Shown: positions 7,972 through 15,388 of the stretch, in pieces | Numbering within the stretch: the first letter of the stretch is position 1 | How the letters are laid out: the number at the start of each line of letters is the position of its first letter | Assembly (NCBI GenBank): GCA_020629355.1 | Contig: JAHDDM010000008.1 | Span: 1 to 15,465 of the forward strand | Direction of reading: 5' to 3' | DNA: 15,465 bases | DNA from: Rhodospirillaceae bacterium | Lineage (GTDB): Bacteria > Pseudomonadota > Alphaproteobacteria > JABSOH01 | Position numbers and translations under genes: made by a program | The notes under the pieces: model-generated | Told to the model about the DNA's origin: nothing | The model's database searches: none | What the model saw: only the letters and a program-made list of their open reading frames with translations

Positions 7972-7983
7972 GATGCGTGATTA
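7972..7983 (-). repeat. 12-base repeat at the rpsK stop codon (copy 1)
   Basis: On the minus strand the rpsK stop and the following bases read TAATCACGCATC. The identical 12 bases occur at the rpsM stop (8412-8423). The identity starts exactly at the stop codon in both cases. Confidence 0.5.
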
Positions 7984-8367
7984 ACCGCGACGCTTTTTCT
8001 TGGGACGACAGCCATTGTGCGGCAATGGTGTCACATCACGAATCACCGTAATGTCAAAACCCACCGATTGCAACGCGCGCAAGGCGGACTCACGTCCAGA
8101 GCCTGGGCCGTTAATTTGCACTTCAAGGGTTTTCATGCCGTGTTCCTTGGCTTTTTTGCCTGCGTCTTCCGCCGCAAGCTGTGCCGCAAAAGGTGTCGAT
8201 TTCCGACTGCCTTTGAAGCCGCGTACGCCACCAGAAGACCATGCAATCGCATTGCCTTGCATATCAGTGATCATAATGATGGTATTGTTAAACGTCGCTT
8301 GAACGTGCGCGATACCATACGAAATATTCTTTTTCGCCTTTTTGCGCTTACCTGGTGCTGTTGCCAT
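7981..8367 (-). CDS. rpsK: 30S ribosomal protein S11
   Basis: A 128-residue S11 of the 30S platform. [20 protein letters not shown] (14-33) is the conserved start of the core; [20 protein letters not shown] (43-62) and [13 protein letters not shown] follow, and the conserved C terminus [16 protein letters not shown] closes it. AGGAAG (8372-8377) is 4 bases before ATG. Next to rpsM (53-base gap) and rpoA, as in the standard alpha operon. Confidence 0.98.
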   Translation of the reverse strand: MATAPGKRKKAKKNISYGIAHVQATFNNTIIMITDMQGNAIAWSSGGVRGFKGSRKSTPFAAQLAAEDAGKKAKEHGMKTLEVQINGPGSGRESALRALQSVGFDITVIRDVTPLPHNGCRPKKKRRG

Positions 8368-8411
8368 GATACTTCCTGGTCTTCATTACTAAAGAGAATA
8401 CTGTTGACGCG

Positions 8412-8423
8412 GATGCGTGATTA
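8412..8423 (-). repeat. 12-base repeat at the rpsM stop codon (copy 2)
   Basis: Same TAATCACGCATC as at 7972-7983, beginning with the rpsM TAA. Here the bases can pair weakly with those that follow (ACGC-ATCC-GCGT), which is not possible in the other copy. Confidence 0.5.
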
Positions 8424-8789
8424 TTTCTTCTTACCCGCAATCGGTTTGGCACGACCACGACGGGTGCGCGCATTGCCGTGGGTACGTTGACCCCGCGAGG
8501 GCAAGCCCTTACGATGCCGCAAGCCCCGATAGCAACCAAGATCCAAAAGACGCTTGCTGTCCATCGAGATTTTGCGGCGCAATTCGCCCTCTACCTCGTG
8601 GTTGCGATCAATTTCGTCACGAAGCATCTGCACCTCGTCATCACTCAGTGCCTCAAGGCGTCTGGTAACATCGAGATTACATGCCGAACAGATCAGGTGC
8701 GCTTGATGCGGTCCAATCCCAAAAATATACGTGAGTGCTATCGGCACGCGCTTACGTGCGGGTAAATTCACTCCTGCGATACGAGCCAA
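8421..8789 (-). CDS. rpsM: 30S ribosomal protein S13, TTG start
   Basis: A 122-residue S13 of the 30S head, which contacts the P-site tRNA and 50S bridges. The protein begins [10 protein letters not shown] as in nearly all S13, which fixes the start at 8787-8789, a TTG codon. FGIGPHQA (23-30) is the helix-two-turn-helix loop, and the basic C terminus [17 protein letters not shown] (99-115) is the tRNA-contacting tail. The strong ribosome site AGGGGAAAG (8793-8801) is 3 bases away (AGGGG core at 8797-8801, 7 bases). The region 31-40 ([10 protein letters not shown]) differs from the common AREIC form but is in a variable helix. First gene after the 242-base gap, so it is probably the first gene of a separate transcript. 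Confidence 0.97.
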   Translation of the reverse strand: MARIAGVNLPARKRVPIALTYIFGIGPHQAHLICSACNLDVTRRLEALSDDEVQMLRDEIDRNHEVEGELRRKISMDSKRLLDLGCYRGLRHRKGLPSRGQRTHGNARTRRGRAKPIAGKKK

Positions 8790-8815
8790 ATTCTTTCCCC
8801 TAAGAGATGTTGTCT

Positions 8816-8844
8816 AATAAAATTCTTCAATCAATATCGGTCAA
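8816..8844 (-). promoter_or_regulatory. Candidate promoter for rpsM-rpsK-rpoA-rplQ
   Basis: On the minus strand TTGACC (8839-8844, 5 of 6) is followed after 17 bases by TTTATT (8816-8821, 4 of 6). Transcription would start near 8809, about 20 bases before the rpsM TTG, leaving a short leader that still includes the ribosome site. This is the better-placed of the two promoter candidates in the gap. Confidence 0.4.
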
Positions 8845-8945
8845 ACACAACAACACTCCTGTTTCTGACCTAACGTTCACTCAAATACTCGTGACGGAAC
8901 AAAAGACAAAAAAACAGTTGCGTTACTGGACACTGATGAGGTGGG

Positions 8946-8963
8946 AAAAAGCAGTGTCACTGC
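8946..8963 (-). terminator. Terminator-like hairpin between adk and rpsM
   Basis: On the minus-strand RNA, GCAGT-GAC-ACUGC is followed at once by UUUUU. The stem is only 5 pairs with a 3-base loop, so it is modest. It lies about 70 bases after the adk stop and could end the spc transcript. The 3' half can instead pair with CAGTGTC downstream (8929-8935), so it could also be an attenuator. Confidence 0.45.
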
Positions 8964-8976
8964 ATGTAGCCGTCTA

Positions 8977-9003
8977 ACTATACCAAGGCCAGCAGCCTGT
9001 CAA
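8977..9003 (-). promoter_or_regulatory. Strong-looking promoter hexamers after adk
   Basis: On the minus strand TTGACA (8998-9003, 6 of 6) is followed by TATAGT (8977-8982, 5 of 6), but with only 15 bases between. If used, transcription would start near 8970 and run straight into the terminator-like hairpin at 8946-8963, which would leave a very short RNA unless read through. The 242-base gap 8790-9031 otherwise shows a second weak hairpin with a seven-T run (8908-8928) and no gene. Confidence 0.4.
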
Positions 9004-9031
9004 TTACCGTTATGCACTTCAGTCAAAGAAA

Positions 9032-9610
9032 TTATGCTAAAGCTGCCAAAATACTTGCTGTTACCGCCTCGATGGTTTGCGTACCATCAATGTCCAACAC
9101 TTTATCTTGCGCTCTATAATACTCCAACACAGGAACGGTTTGTTCGTGATACGCCACCAGACGCACTTTTAAGGCTTCTGGCGAATCATCGGCCCGGCGT
9201 TCGGCTTCTGGAGTTTCGGCAATACGCGATTCGACTCGAGACAGCAGAATTTCATCTGGCACAATAATATTCACCACAGCAGAAACCTTTTCGCCGCGTT
9301 TGCCAAGCAAGGCATCAAGCCCTTCTGCCTGTGCCACCGTGCGCGGAAAACCATCAAACAATGCCCCCTCTGGCGCACCGCCACTAGCAAGATGATCACC
9401 AATAATGCCCATGATCGTGGCATCATCGACCAAATTACCCGCCTGCATGATCCCTGCGGCTCTTTGCCCTAATGGCGTGTCCTCAGCAACTGCCGCACGC
9501 AACATATCTCCTGTCGAGGTAGGTGTTAAACTGCCCTCAGCTGCAATACGCTTGGCCTGTGTCCCTTTACCCGCTGCTGGCGGACCAAAGAGAACGATAT
9601 GACTGGTCAC
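9032..9610 (-). CDS. adk: Adenylate kinase, short-LID form, GTG start
   Basis: A 192-residue adenylate kinase: ATP + AMP to 2 ADP, cytoplasmic. The P-loop is GPPAAGKGT (9-17), AMP-binding STGDMLRA is at 32-39, and DGFPRTVAQAE is at 86-96. The LID between about 128 and 141 is short, with no zinc-binding cysteines, giving the roughly 190-residue form common in alphaproteobacteria. The protein start requires GTG at 9608-9610; AGGGGG (9618-9623) lies 7 bases upstream. An ATG closer to the ribosome site (9613-9615) is out of frame and reads only Met-Pro-stop. The position between secY and rpsM is the usual spc-operon place. The ribosome site sits in a T/A heptamer repeat (minus strand A-rich). Confidence 0.96.
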   Translation of the reverse strand: MTSHIVLFGPPAAGKGTQAKRIAAEGSLTPTSTGDMLRAAVAEDTPLGQRAAGIMQAGNLVDDATIMGIIGDHLASGGAPEGALFDGFPRTVAQAEGLDALLGKRGEKVSAVVNIIVPDEILLSRVESRIAETPEAERRADDSPEALKVRLVAYHEQTVPVLEYYRAQDKVLDIDGTQTIEAVTASILAALA

Positions 9611-9622
9611 GGCATTTCCCCC

Positions 9623-9646
9623 TTTTTATTTTTTATTTTTTATTTT
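9623..9646. repeat. Tandem 7-base A/T repeat at the secY-adk junction
   Basis: On the plus strand, five to six Ts alternate with single As at 9628, 9635 and 9642, an exact period of seven (TTTTTAT units, just over three copies). It covers the secY stop codon (9640-9642) and abuts the adk ribosome site on the minus strand. Such a tract could change length by slippage. Confidence 0.6.
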
Positions 9647-11001
9647 CTTTTACCTTTTTTACCCTGTTTACCCTGTTTCGCCTGTTGACGCTTCATCAAG
9701 CCAGAATATTGCTGAGCAAACATATAGCCCTGAATTTGCGTCACCGTGTCCATCGTCACCGAGACCACAATCAACAGACTCGTGCCACCAAAGTAAAACG
9801 GCACGGCATATTGCGAAATAAGAATTTCTGGCAACAGGCACACCATCACCAGATAAATTGCCCCTACCGTCGTAAGGCGCGTGAGCACAAAATCAATATG
9901 GTCTGCGGTATTGCTGCCTGGACGAATACCCGGAATAAAGCCGCCATTACGCTTCAGATTATCGGCTGTTTCTTCAGGGTTAAAGACCACAGCGGTATAG
10001 AAAAAGGCAAAAAAGACAATCATGGCTGTAAACAGCAACAGATACAACGGTTGACCGCGCCCAAGCATTGCCGAGATTGTCGTGACCCAATCCGATGTAT
10101 CGCCACCGCCGCTTTGGAAGCTGGTGATGGTAAGGGGCAGCAAAAGCACGGAGCTGGCAAAAATTGGCGGGATCACGCCCGAAGTATTGATTTTTAACGG
10201 CAGGTGCGAACTTTCACCGCCAGACATCCGTCCGCCTTGGCGTTGAGGATACTGCACCGTCAAGCGGCGTTGTGCGCGCTCAATATAGACAATAAACGCA
10301 ATAACCAGCACCGAACCCACCAACAGGGCAATGATCAACAAGGTTGAAAGCGCACCCGTACGGCCTAATTCCAACGTGCCTGAAAGCGCACTGGGTAAAT
10401 TCGCCACAATACCCGCATAGATCATTAAGGAAATACCATTGCCAATACCGCGTTGGGTAATCTGTTCGCCCAACCACATCAAGAACACCGTACCGCCCAC
10501 CAGCGTAATCACCGTAGTGGCACGGAAGAACATTCCTGGCTCAACCACCGCAGAATAGCCACCTGTACCGCTAAGACCCTCAAGCCCTGCCGCAATACCA
10601 TAACCTTGCAGAGCAGCCAAAAAGACGGTGAGGTAACGGGTATATTGGTTGATCAGCTTACGGCCAGATTCGCCTTCTTTTTTAATCTTCGCCAATTCTG
10701 GCGACACCGAAGACATGAGCTGCATGATAATCGATGCAGAAATATACGGCATGATATTCAAGGCAAAGATGGTCATACGCCCAAGCGCACCACCAGCAAA
10801 CATATCAAAAATACCCAGCACGCCGCCCTGTTGCTGCTCAAAAATCTCCGCAAGAATATTTGGATCAATCCCCGGCAAAGGAATATAAGTACCAATACGA
10901 TAGACGATCAACGCCCCCAACGTGAACAGAATCCGCGCTTGCAAATCCTTCGAGCGTCCAAAGACGCTCCAGTCGAGGTTCTGTCCAGGAACTGCACTCA
11001 T
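9640..11001 (-). CDS. secY: Protein translocase subunit SecY
   Basis: A 453-residue, ten-TM core of the SecYEG channel that moves proteins across or into the inner membrane. Visible features are the plug region DMFAGGALGRMTIFALNIMP (66-85), RGIGNGISLMIYAGI (184-198), the cytoplasmic loop IERAQRRLTVQYP (240-252), NGGFIPGIRPG (352-362), and the GYMFAQQYSGLMKR end of the last helix. The C terminus is a Lys/Gln/Gly-rich basic tail (KRQQAKQGKQGKKGKRK, 437-453) and is longer in charge than usual. ATG lies 6 bases after the rplO stop and has no strong ribosome site of its own, so it is probably coupled to rplO translation. Confidence 0.98.
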   Translation of the reverse strand: MSAVPGQNLDWSVFGRSKDLQARILFTLGALIVYRIGTYIPLPGIDPNILAEIFEQQQGGVLGIFDMFAGGALGRMTIFALNIMPYISASIIMQLMSSVSPELAKIKKEGESGRKLINQYTRYLTVFLAALQGYGIAAGLEGLSGTGGYSAVVEPGMFFRATTVITLVGGTVFLMWLGEQITQRGIGNGISLMIYAGIVANLPSALSGTLELGRTGALSTLLIIALLVGSVLVIAFIVYIERAQRRLTVQYPQRQGGRMSGGESSHLPLKINTSGVIPPIFASSVLLLPLTITSFQSGGGDTSDWVTTISAMLGRGQPLYLLLFTAMIVFFAFFYTAVVFNPEETADNLKRNGGFIPGIRPGSNTADHIDFVLTRLTTVGAIYLVMVCLLPEILISQYAVPFYFGGTSLLIVVSVTMDTVTQIQGYMFAQQYSGLMKRQQAKQGKQGKKGKRK

Positions 11002-11007
11002 TTCAAA

Positions 11008-11490
11008 CTATTGCGCCGTTTTCGGTGTGACAGCAACACTAATCTCGCCGCCAGCAGCCTGTACAGCCGCAATGGCTGGCGCGGTGGCCGCCGCAATATC
11101 CAGCGTAAGTTTTGCACTAAGTGTACCACTGCCCAAAAGCTTTACGCCATTGCCCAATTTGCTTTTACGGACAACACCTGCTGCAATCAGCACTTCAGCG
11201 TTAATCGGCTTTTTCGCGTCCAATTTTTTGGCATCCACCGCAGCCTGCAAGCGACCCAAAGTCACCTCGACATAGGTTTTGCCAAAAATATTGTTAAAGC
11301 CACGCTTCGGCACACGCCGAAACAACGGCATTTGACCGCCTTCAAAGCCTTTGATACTGACACCAGAACGAGACTTCTGTCCCTTGACGCCACGCCCTGC
11401 GGTCTTGCCTGTGCCGCTACCCGCACCACGCCCAACCCGCTTGCGGTTATGCCGCGCGCCTTTGGCATCTTTCAACTGTGATAAATCCAT
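11008..11490 (-). CDS. rplO: 50S ribosomal protein L15
   Basis: A 160-residue L15, a late-assembly 50S protein. The glycine-rich, basic N-terminal extension contains [20 protein letters not shown] (17-36), then [20 protein letters not shown] (37-56), followed by PKRGFNN, all diagnostic. The C-terminal globular domain ends [14 protein letters not shown] (11496-11501), five bases upstream of ATG, lies inside the end of rpmD, and the intergenic gap is 2 bases. Confidence 0.97.
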   Translation of the reverse strand: MDLSQLKDAKGARHNRKRVGRGAGSGTGKTAGRGVKGQKSRSGVSIKGFEGGQMPLFRRVPKRGFNNIFGKTYVEVTLGRLQAAVDAKKLDAKKPINAEVLIAAGVVRKSKLGNGVKLLGSGTLSAKLTLDIAAATAPAIAAVQAAGGEISVAVTPKTAQ

Positions 11491-11492
11491 TT

Positions 11493-11696
11493 TTACTCTC
11501 CACTCGCGTCCGAGACAACCTCGACCATATGGCGCACCTTGCGAATCATACCGCGTACTGCGGGGGTATCCTCAAGCACACGTTCGCGCCGAATTTTATT
11601 CAACCCCAAACCTTTTAGAGTTTGAAGTTGATCCTGTGTCCGCCGTATCGGGCTTCCAGTCTGGCGCACTGTAAGAGTTTTCTTTGCCTTTGCCAT
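11493..11696 (-). CDS. rpmD: 50S ribosomal protein L30
   Basis: A 67-residue L30, slightly longer than the usual 59-64 residues. [20 protein letters not shown] (5-24), [17 protein letters not shown] (29-45) and [12 protein letters not shown] (49-60) are typical of the bacterial form. The ATG overlaps the rpsE stop by one base (TAATG); GGAG lies 8 bases or so upstream within rpsE. Confidence 0.96.
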   Translation of the reverse strand: MAKAKKTLTVRQTGSPIRRTQDQLQTLKGLGLNKIRRERVLEDTPAVRGMIRKVRHMVEVVSDASGE

Positions 11697-12283
11697 TATT
11701 CTGTCTCCGCCGATACTTCAACCTCAGCCTTCACTACCGGCAAGGCCACATTGTCGCCGCCAGCCAAACGCCGCTGCCGAATAATATCTTCATTCTTCTT
11801 CCGACGACGCTGTGCGACTTGGCGCGGTGTTTCACATTGATCCAGCGCATCAAAAGTGGCTCTGATCAGGTTATACGGGTTCGAGGATCTGATCGACTTT
11901 GCCACCACATCCTTGACCCCCAAAGCTTCAAATACCGCACGGGCTGGGCCACCAGCAATAATACCCGTTCCCGGAGGGGCTGCTCGCACCACAACTTTCG
12001 CCGCGCCATAACGTCCCACCACATCATGGTGCAAAGTATGACCCTCACGTAAAGCAAAACGCCGTTGCGATTTCCGTGCCTGCTCGCCGCCTTTGCGAAT
12101 CGCATCCGAAACCTCACGCGCACGGCCTGAGCCAAAGCCCACCATACCGCGACCATTCCCGATCACTACCAGAGCCGCAAAGCCAAAACGTCTGCCACCC
12201 TTGACCACCTTGGCAACACGATTGATCCCGACCAGCTTTTCAATCAGGTCGCTGTCTTCGCGTTCTTTCTTTTCCCGTGCCAT
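11696..12283 (-). CDS. rpsE: 30S ribosomal protein S5
   Basis: A 195-residue S5, part of the decoding-fidelity region of the 30S body. The N-terminal double-stranded-RNA-binding fold shows [20 protein letters not shown] (20-39) and [17 protein letters not shown]. The C-terminal part contains [20 protein letters not shown] (101-120) and [15 protein letters not shown]. The acidic C-terminal tail ([12 protein letters not shown]) is extra relative to E. coli and common in alphaproteobacteria. AAGGAT (12292-12297) is 8 bases before ATG. Confidence 0.98.
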   Translation of the reverse strand: MAREKKEREDSDLIEKLVGINRVAKVVKGGRRFGFAALVVIGNGRGMVGFGSGRAREVSDAIRKGGEQARKSQRRFALREGHTLHHDVVGRYGAAKVVVRAAPPGTGIIAGGPARAVFEALGVKDVVAKSIRSSNPYNLIRATFDALDQCETPRQVAQRRRKKNEDIIRQRRLAGGDNVALPVVKAEVEVSAETE

Positions 12284-12302
12284 ACTTCAGTATCCTTCAG
12301 CG

Positions 12303-12689
12303 TTAAAAATTCAGTCCCTGCTCCCTGGCACCATCTGCCAGAGCACTGACCTGACCGTGATAGCGGAATGATCCGCGATCGAAAACCACTTTCTCCACAC
12401 CCGCTTTCATCGCACGTTCAGCGACAAGCTTGCCCACTACGGTTGCAGTCTCACAATTCGCATTGCCTTTGCCCGCACCAATAACCTCTGCCTCAAGTGA
12501 AGAGGCAGCTGCAAGCGTGCGTCCAACAGCATCATCAATGACCTGAGCATAGATATGCCGATTCGAGCGAAAAACCGATAAACGCACCCGAGCCCGATCA
12601 ATATGTCCAGACTGCCGCTTAATCTGAAAGCGTGTCCGTGATGCACGGCGTTTCGCACCATCAAGTTTCTGTACACTACGTTTTGCCAT
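12303..12689 (-). CDS. rplR: 50S ribosomal protein L18
   Basis: A 128-residue L18 that binds 5S rRNA with L5 and L25. A basic N terminus ([13 protein letters not shown], 14-26) precedes [17 protein letters not shown] (36-52) and the conserved end [20 protein letters not shown] (103-122) with EQGLNF. GAGGAT lies about 8 bases before ATG. It is 19 bases upstream of rpsE and 33 bases downstream of rplF. Confidence 0.97.
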   Translation of the reverse strand: MAKRSVQKLDGAKRRASRTRFQIKRQSGHIDRARVRLSVFRSNRHIYAQVIDDAVGRTLAAASSLEAEVIGAGKGNANCETATVVGKLVAERAMKAGVEKVVFDRGSFRYHGQVSALADGAREQGLNF

Positions 12690-12722
12690 AATCTCTGATC
12701 CTCAAAAAACCATAAAGGCCTA

Positions 12723-13262
12723 TTATTTCTTTTTGCCTTCTTTGCGCAAAAGACGCTCGCCAAGATATTTTACGCCCTTGCCTTTATACGGCTCTGGTGG
12801 CCGCCAGATACGAATATCACTGGCAAACTGTCCAACCCGCTGCTTACTGATGCCGCTAATCTTAATCTGATTATTCCGATCACCTAGAATTTCAACGCTT
12901 AGGTCTTCCGGAATATCCATCAATACTGGATGCGAGAAACCCAACTGCAATTCCAAGGTCTTGCCCTTCACCGCAGCACGATAACCAACACCGTTAATTT
13001 CAAGGGTCTTCGACACCCCTTCGTTGACACCAGTCACCATATTCTGGATCAAGGCCCGCATCGAACCCCAAGCCTGCCGCGCACGCTTGATCGAGCTTTT
13101 TGTACTCACCAGCACCGAATCACCATCGATATTCACATCGACATAAGGCATGACTGCCATCTGCAATTCACCCTTAGCGCCCTTAGCATAAAATTGACCA
13201 CCCTCAAGACGTACCGAAACGCCCTGTGGTACTGTCACGGGATGCTTTCCTACCCTAGTCAT
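12723..13262 (-). CDS. rplF: 50S ribosomal protein L6
   Basis: A 179-residue L6 with two repeated domains, placed near the GTPase-associated centre. MTRVGKHPVTVPQGV (1-15) is the family start, GVGYRAAVKGKTLELQLGFSH (91-111) lies at the domain junction, and the signature PPEPYKGKGVKY (155-166) is intact. AAGG (13267-13270) is 4 bases before ATG, with a second AAGG-like stretch further upstream. It lies 37 bases after rpsH. Confidence 0.98.
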   Translation of the reverse strand: MTRVGKHPVTVPQGVSVRLEGGQFYAKGAKGELQMAVMPYVDVNIDGDSVLVSTKSSIKRARQAWGSMRALIQNMVTGVNEGVSKTLEINGVGYRAAVKGKTLELQLGFSHPVLMDIPEDLSVEILGDRNNQIKISGISKQRVGQFASDIRIWRPPEPYKGKGVKYLGERLLRKEGKKK

Positions 13263-13299
13263 AATGCCTTATCCTTCACTCTACAATCACTGGCTCAAG

Positions 13300-13698
13300 T
13301 TAATAAACCTGGCACAAAATCTCGCCACCAACATTCTTTTCCCGCGCCTCGTGATCCGCCAAGACCCCAACAGGAGTCGAGATGATCGAGATACCCAAGC
13401 CATTATTCACTGCTGGAATATCTTTCGAACCGCTATAAATCCTCAGGCCGGGCTTTGAGACGCGCGAAATACCACGAATCACCGGACGACCACGATCATA
13501 ACGCAACGAGACTTCCAATTCGGCAATGCCATCACGAATTTGGGTTTGGGTAAAACCGCCAATAAAACCTTCACGTTCCAGAACCTCAAGAACACGAGCG
13601 CGCAACTTCGACGCTGGAACACGCACAAGACGTTTACCAGCATGTTGACCATTACGCAAACGGGTCAACATATCACTTAAAGGATCACTCATCGTCAT
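13300..13698 (-). CDS. rpsH: 30S ribosomal protein S8
   Basis: A 132-residue S8, a primary 16S-binding protein and, in E. coli, the repressor of the spc operon. MTMSDPLSDMLTRLRNGQ (1-18) and the C-terminal VGVLADHEAREKNVGGEILC (109-128) are diagnostic. Two ATGs are possible (codons 1 and 3); the first is favoured because TAAGGAG (13707-13713) ends 8 bases before it. A 73-base gap separates it from rpsN. That gap holds a small hairpin (13736-13752) with no T run. Confidence 0.97.
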   Translation of the reverse strand: MTMSDPLSDMLTRLRNGQHAGKRLVRVPASKLRARVLEVLEREGFIGGFTQTQIRDGIAELEVSLRYDRGRPVIRGISRVSKPGLRIYSGSKDIPAVNNGLGISIISTPVGVLADHEAREKNVGGEILCQVY

Positions 13699-13771
13699 CT
13701 TAAAAACTCCTTACCTATTCCCTATCACGGCCTGTCAATGGTTCTACCATCGACAAAACAACCGCTCTTTA

Positions 13772-14077
13772 TTACCAGCTCGACTTGACCACACCTGGAA
13801 GCTTGCCTGAAAGCGCAAGTTCACGGAGTGCAATACGCGAAAGACCAAACTTGCGGTAATAGCCACGAGGCCGTCCTGAAAGTGCACAACGATTGCGCAA
13901 GCGCGTTGGCGCGGAATTACGCGGCAATGCAGACAAACGTAATTGAGCAGCAAAACGCTCCTCAAGTGAAAGTTCACGGTTGCGGACAACCTCTTTCAGC
14001 TTGCTTCGCTTATTCGCCAGTGCCGCAACTTTCTTGGCACGGTTCTTATTGGTTTCAATCGCGCTTTTCTTCGCCAT
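13772..14077 (-). CDS. rpsN: 30S ribosomal protein S14, zinc-independent form
   Basis: A 101-residue S14 of the long bacterial type. It has a single Cys (64) in [20 protein letters not shown] (60-79), so the two CxxC zinc pairs of the short form are absent. The C terminus LPGVVKSSW is typical. AAGGAT lies about 9 bases before ATG. It follows rplE after 16 bases. Confidence 0.97.
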   Translation of the reverse strand: MAKKSAIETNKNRAKKVAALANKRSKLKEVVRNRELSLEERFAAQLRLSALPRNSAPTRLRNRCALSGRPRGYYRKFGLSRIALRELALSGKLPGVVKSSW

Positions 14078-14093
14078 TGCCAGTATCCTTTAT

Positions 14094-14657
14094 TCAGTTA
14101 GCCACAAAAGGCATGTTCATTTTCTTCAACAAAGCACGGGCTTCATCATCGGTATGCGCGCTGGTACAAATGACAATATCCATGCCACGAACATCAGTCA
14201 CGTTATCATAATTGATCTCAGGGAACACAATCTGCTCCTTCAAGCCCATGGCATAATTGCCACGACCATCAAAGCTTTTCGGATTCACACCACGAAAATC
14301 GCGCACGCGCGGCAAAGCCACATTGATCAGACGATCCAGGAATTCATACATCCGCCGTCCGCGCAAGGTTACTTTGCAGCCAATACCCATTTCTTCGCGC
14401 AATTTGAACGCTGCAACAGATTTCTTGGCATCGGTGCGCAAAGGCATCTGACCTGCGATCAACGTCAACTCTTCCATAGCATTGGTGAGCTTCTTACGAT
14501 CCTGAGTAGCCTCGCCAACACCCATATTGATCACAATCTTCTCAAGTTTCGGCACCTGCATCGGATTTTTATAGGAAAAATCCTTGATCATCGCCGCGCA
14601 AATTTCATTGCGATACATCTCTTGAAGACGCGGTGCAGTTTGTTCGTTCTTCGCCAT
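14094..14657 (-). CDS. rplE: 50S ribosomal protein L5
   Basis: A 187-residue L5 that binds 5S rRNA and forms a bridge to S13. [20 protein letters not shown] (35-54), [20 protein letters not shown] (75-94), [16 protein letters not shown] and [19 protein letters not shown] are diagnostic, as is the end MNMPF. AGGAAG (14664-14669) is 6 bases before ATG. The 51-base gap to rplX carries a direct 8-base repeat. In E. coli the S8 feedback target is near the start of this gene. Confidence 0.98.
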   Translation of the reverse strand: MAKNEQTAPRLQEMYRNEICAAMIKDFSYKNPMQVPKLEKIVINMGVGEATQDRKKLTNAMEELTLIAGQMPLRTDAKKSVAAFKLREEMGIGCKVTLRGRRMYEFLDRLINVALPRVRDFRGVNPKSFDGRGNYAMGLKEQIVFPEINYDNVTDVRGMDIVICTSAHTDDEARALLKKMNMPFVAN

Positions 14658-14708
14658 TACTCACTTCCTATTTCATCAATCTCATCAAGCCACCCTGATC
14701 AAGCCGCT

Positions 14709-15020
14709 CTAGGCAATCACTTCGCCAGAGCGTTTGCTGATCCGTACCTTAACATCATCCTTCATGGCAAAGCCTGCTCTGGTAGGCTTGTCATCTTTTG
14801 GGTCAATCAAGGCAACATTCGAGACATTCAGCGCTGCTTCGCGGGTTTCAATGCCACCAGCATTGCTCTGAGACGGCTTAACGTGCTTCTTGATCAAATT
14901 CAGACCCTGAACCTTGACCTTGCCTTCCTTGGGCAATACCAAAGTGACCTCGCCACGCTTGCCTTTGTCCTTGCCAACAAGAATCTGGACGGTATCGCCC
15001 TTTTTAATTTTCTGTGCCAT
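14709..15020 (-). CDS. rplX: 50S ribosomal protein L24
   Basis: A 103-residue L24, an early 50S assembly initiator. The KOW motif GDTVQILVGKDKGKRGEV (8-25) is clear, and NLIKKHVKPSQSNAGGIETR (41-60) is typical. A strong ribosome site GGAGGT (15027-15032) lies inside rplN, 6 bases from ATG. The ATG shares one base with the rplN TGA (TGATG), so translation is probably coupled. Confidence 0.98.
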   Translation of the reverse strand: MAQKIKKGDTVQILVGKDKGKRGEVTLVLPKEGKVKVQGLNLIKKHVKPSQSNAGGIETREAALNVSNVALIDPKDDKPTRAGFAMKDDVKVRISKRSGEVIA

Positions 15021-15388
15021 CAGATAACCTCCGGGGCAAGTGAAACAATTTTCATATACTGTTTGGCACGCAATTCACGCACCACAGGGCCAAAAATCCG
15101 TGTCCCAATCGGTTCACCTTTTTGGTTGATCAACACAGCAGCATTTTTATCGAACCGAATTGTCGAACCATCAGGCCGCTTAACGTCTTTGGCAGTCCGC
15201 ACGATCACCGCACGATGCACTTCACCTTTTTTGACACGCGCTCTAGGTATCGCTTCCTTGACCGAAACAATCACCACGTCGCCTACCGAGGCCGTGCGCC
15301 GCTTCGAGCCGCCCAAAACCTTGATACACTGTACCTTCTTTGCGCCGGAATTATCCGCCACAAACATCACTGTCTGCATCTGGATCAT
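15020..15388 (-). CDS. rplN: 50S ribosomal protein L14
   Basis: A 122-residue L14. The frame is open further upstream, but the family start [19 protein letters not shown] fixes the ATG at 15386-15388, and AGGAG (15396-15400) lies 7 bases before it. [20 protein letters not shown] (24-43) and the C-terminal [20 protein letters not shown] are diagnostic. The extra upstream residues read in this frame belong to the rpsQ region in another frame. The ATG overlaps the rpsQ stop (ATGA). Confidence 0.97.
   Translation of the reverse strand: MIQMQTVMFVADNSGAKKVQCIKVLGGSKRRTASVGDVVIVSVKEAIPRARVKKGEVHRAVIVRTAKDVKRPDGSTIRFDKNAAVLINQKGEPIGTRIFGPVVRELRAKQYMKIVSLAPEVI

Noticed and set aside
7927..7980. Absence of rpsD between rpsK and rpoA, and of rpmJ after secY
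   Set aside because: Normal for alphaproteobacterial ribosomal operons, so not a novelty.
10453..11481. Plus-strand open frame of 342 codons opposite secY and rplO
   Set aside because: Antisense to certain genes, Arg/His/Thr-rich low-information translation, no ribosome site.
13710..13752. TTGACA plus a small hairpin in the rpsN-rpsH gap, sharing ATTGACAGGC with the adk-rpsM gap
   Set aside because: No acceptable -10 hexamer occurs at 15-18 bases, and a 10-base match alone is weak evidence for an internal promoter.
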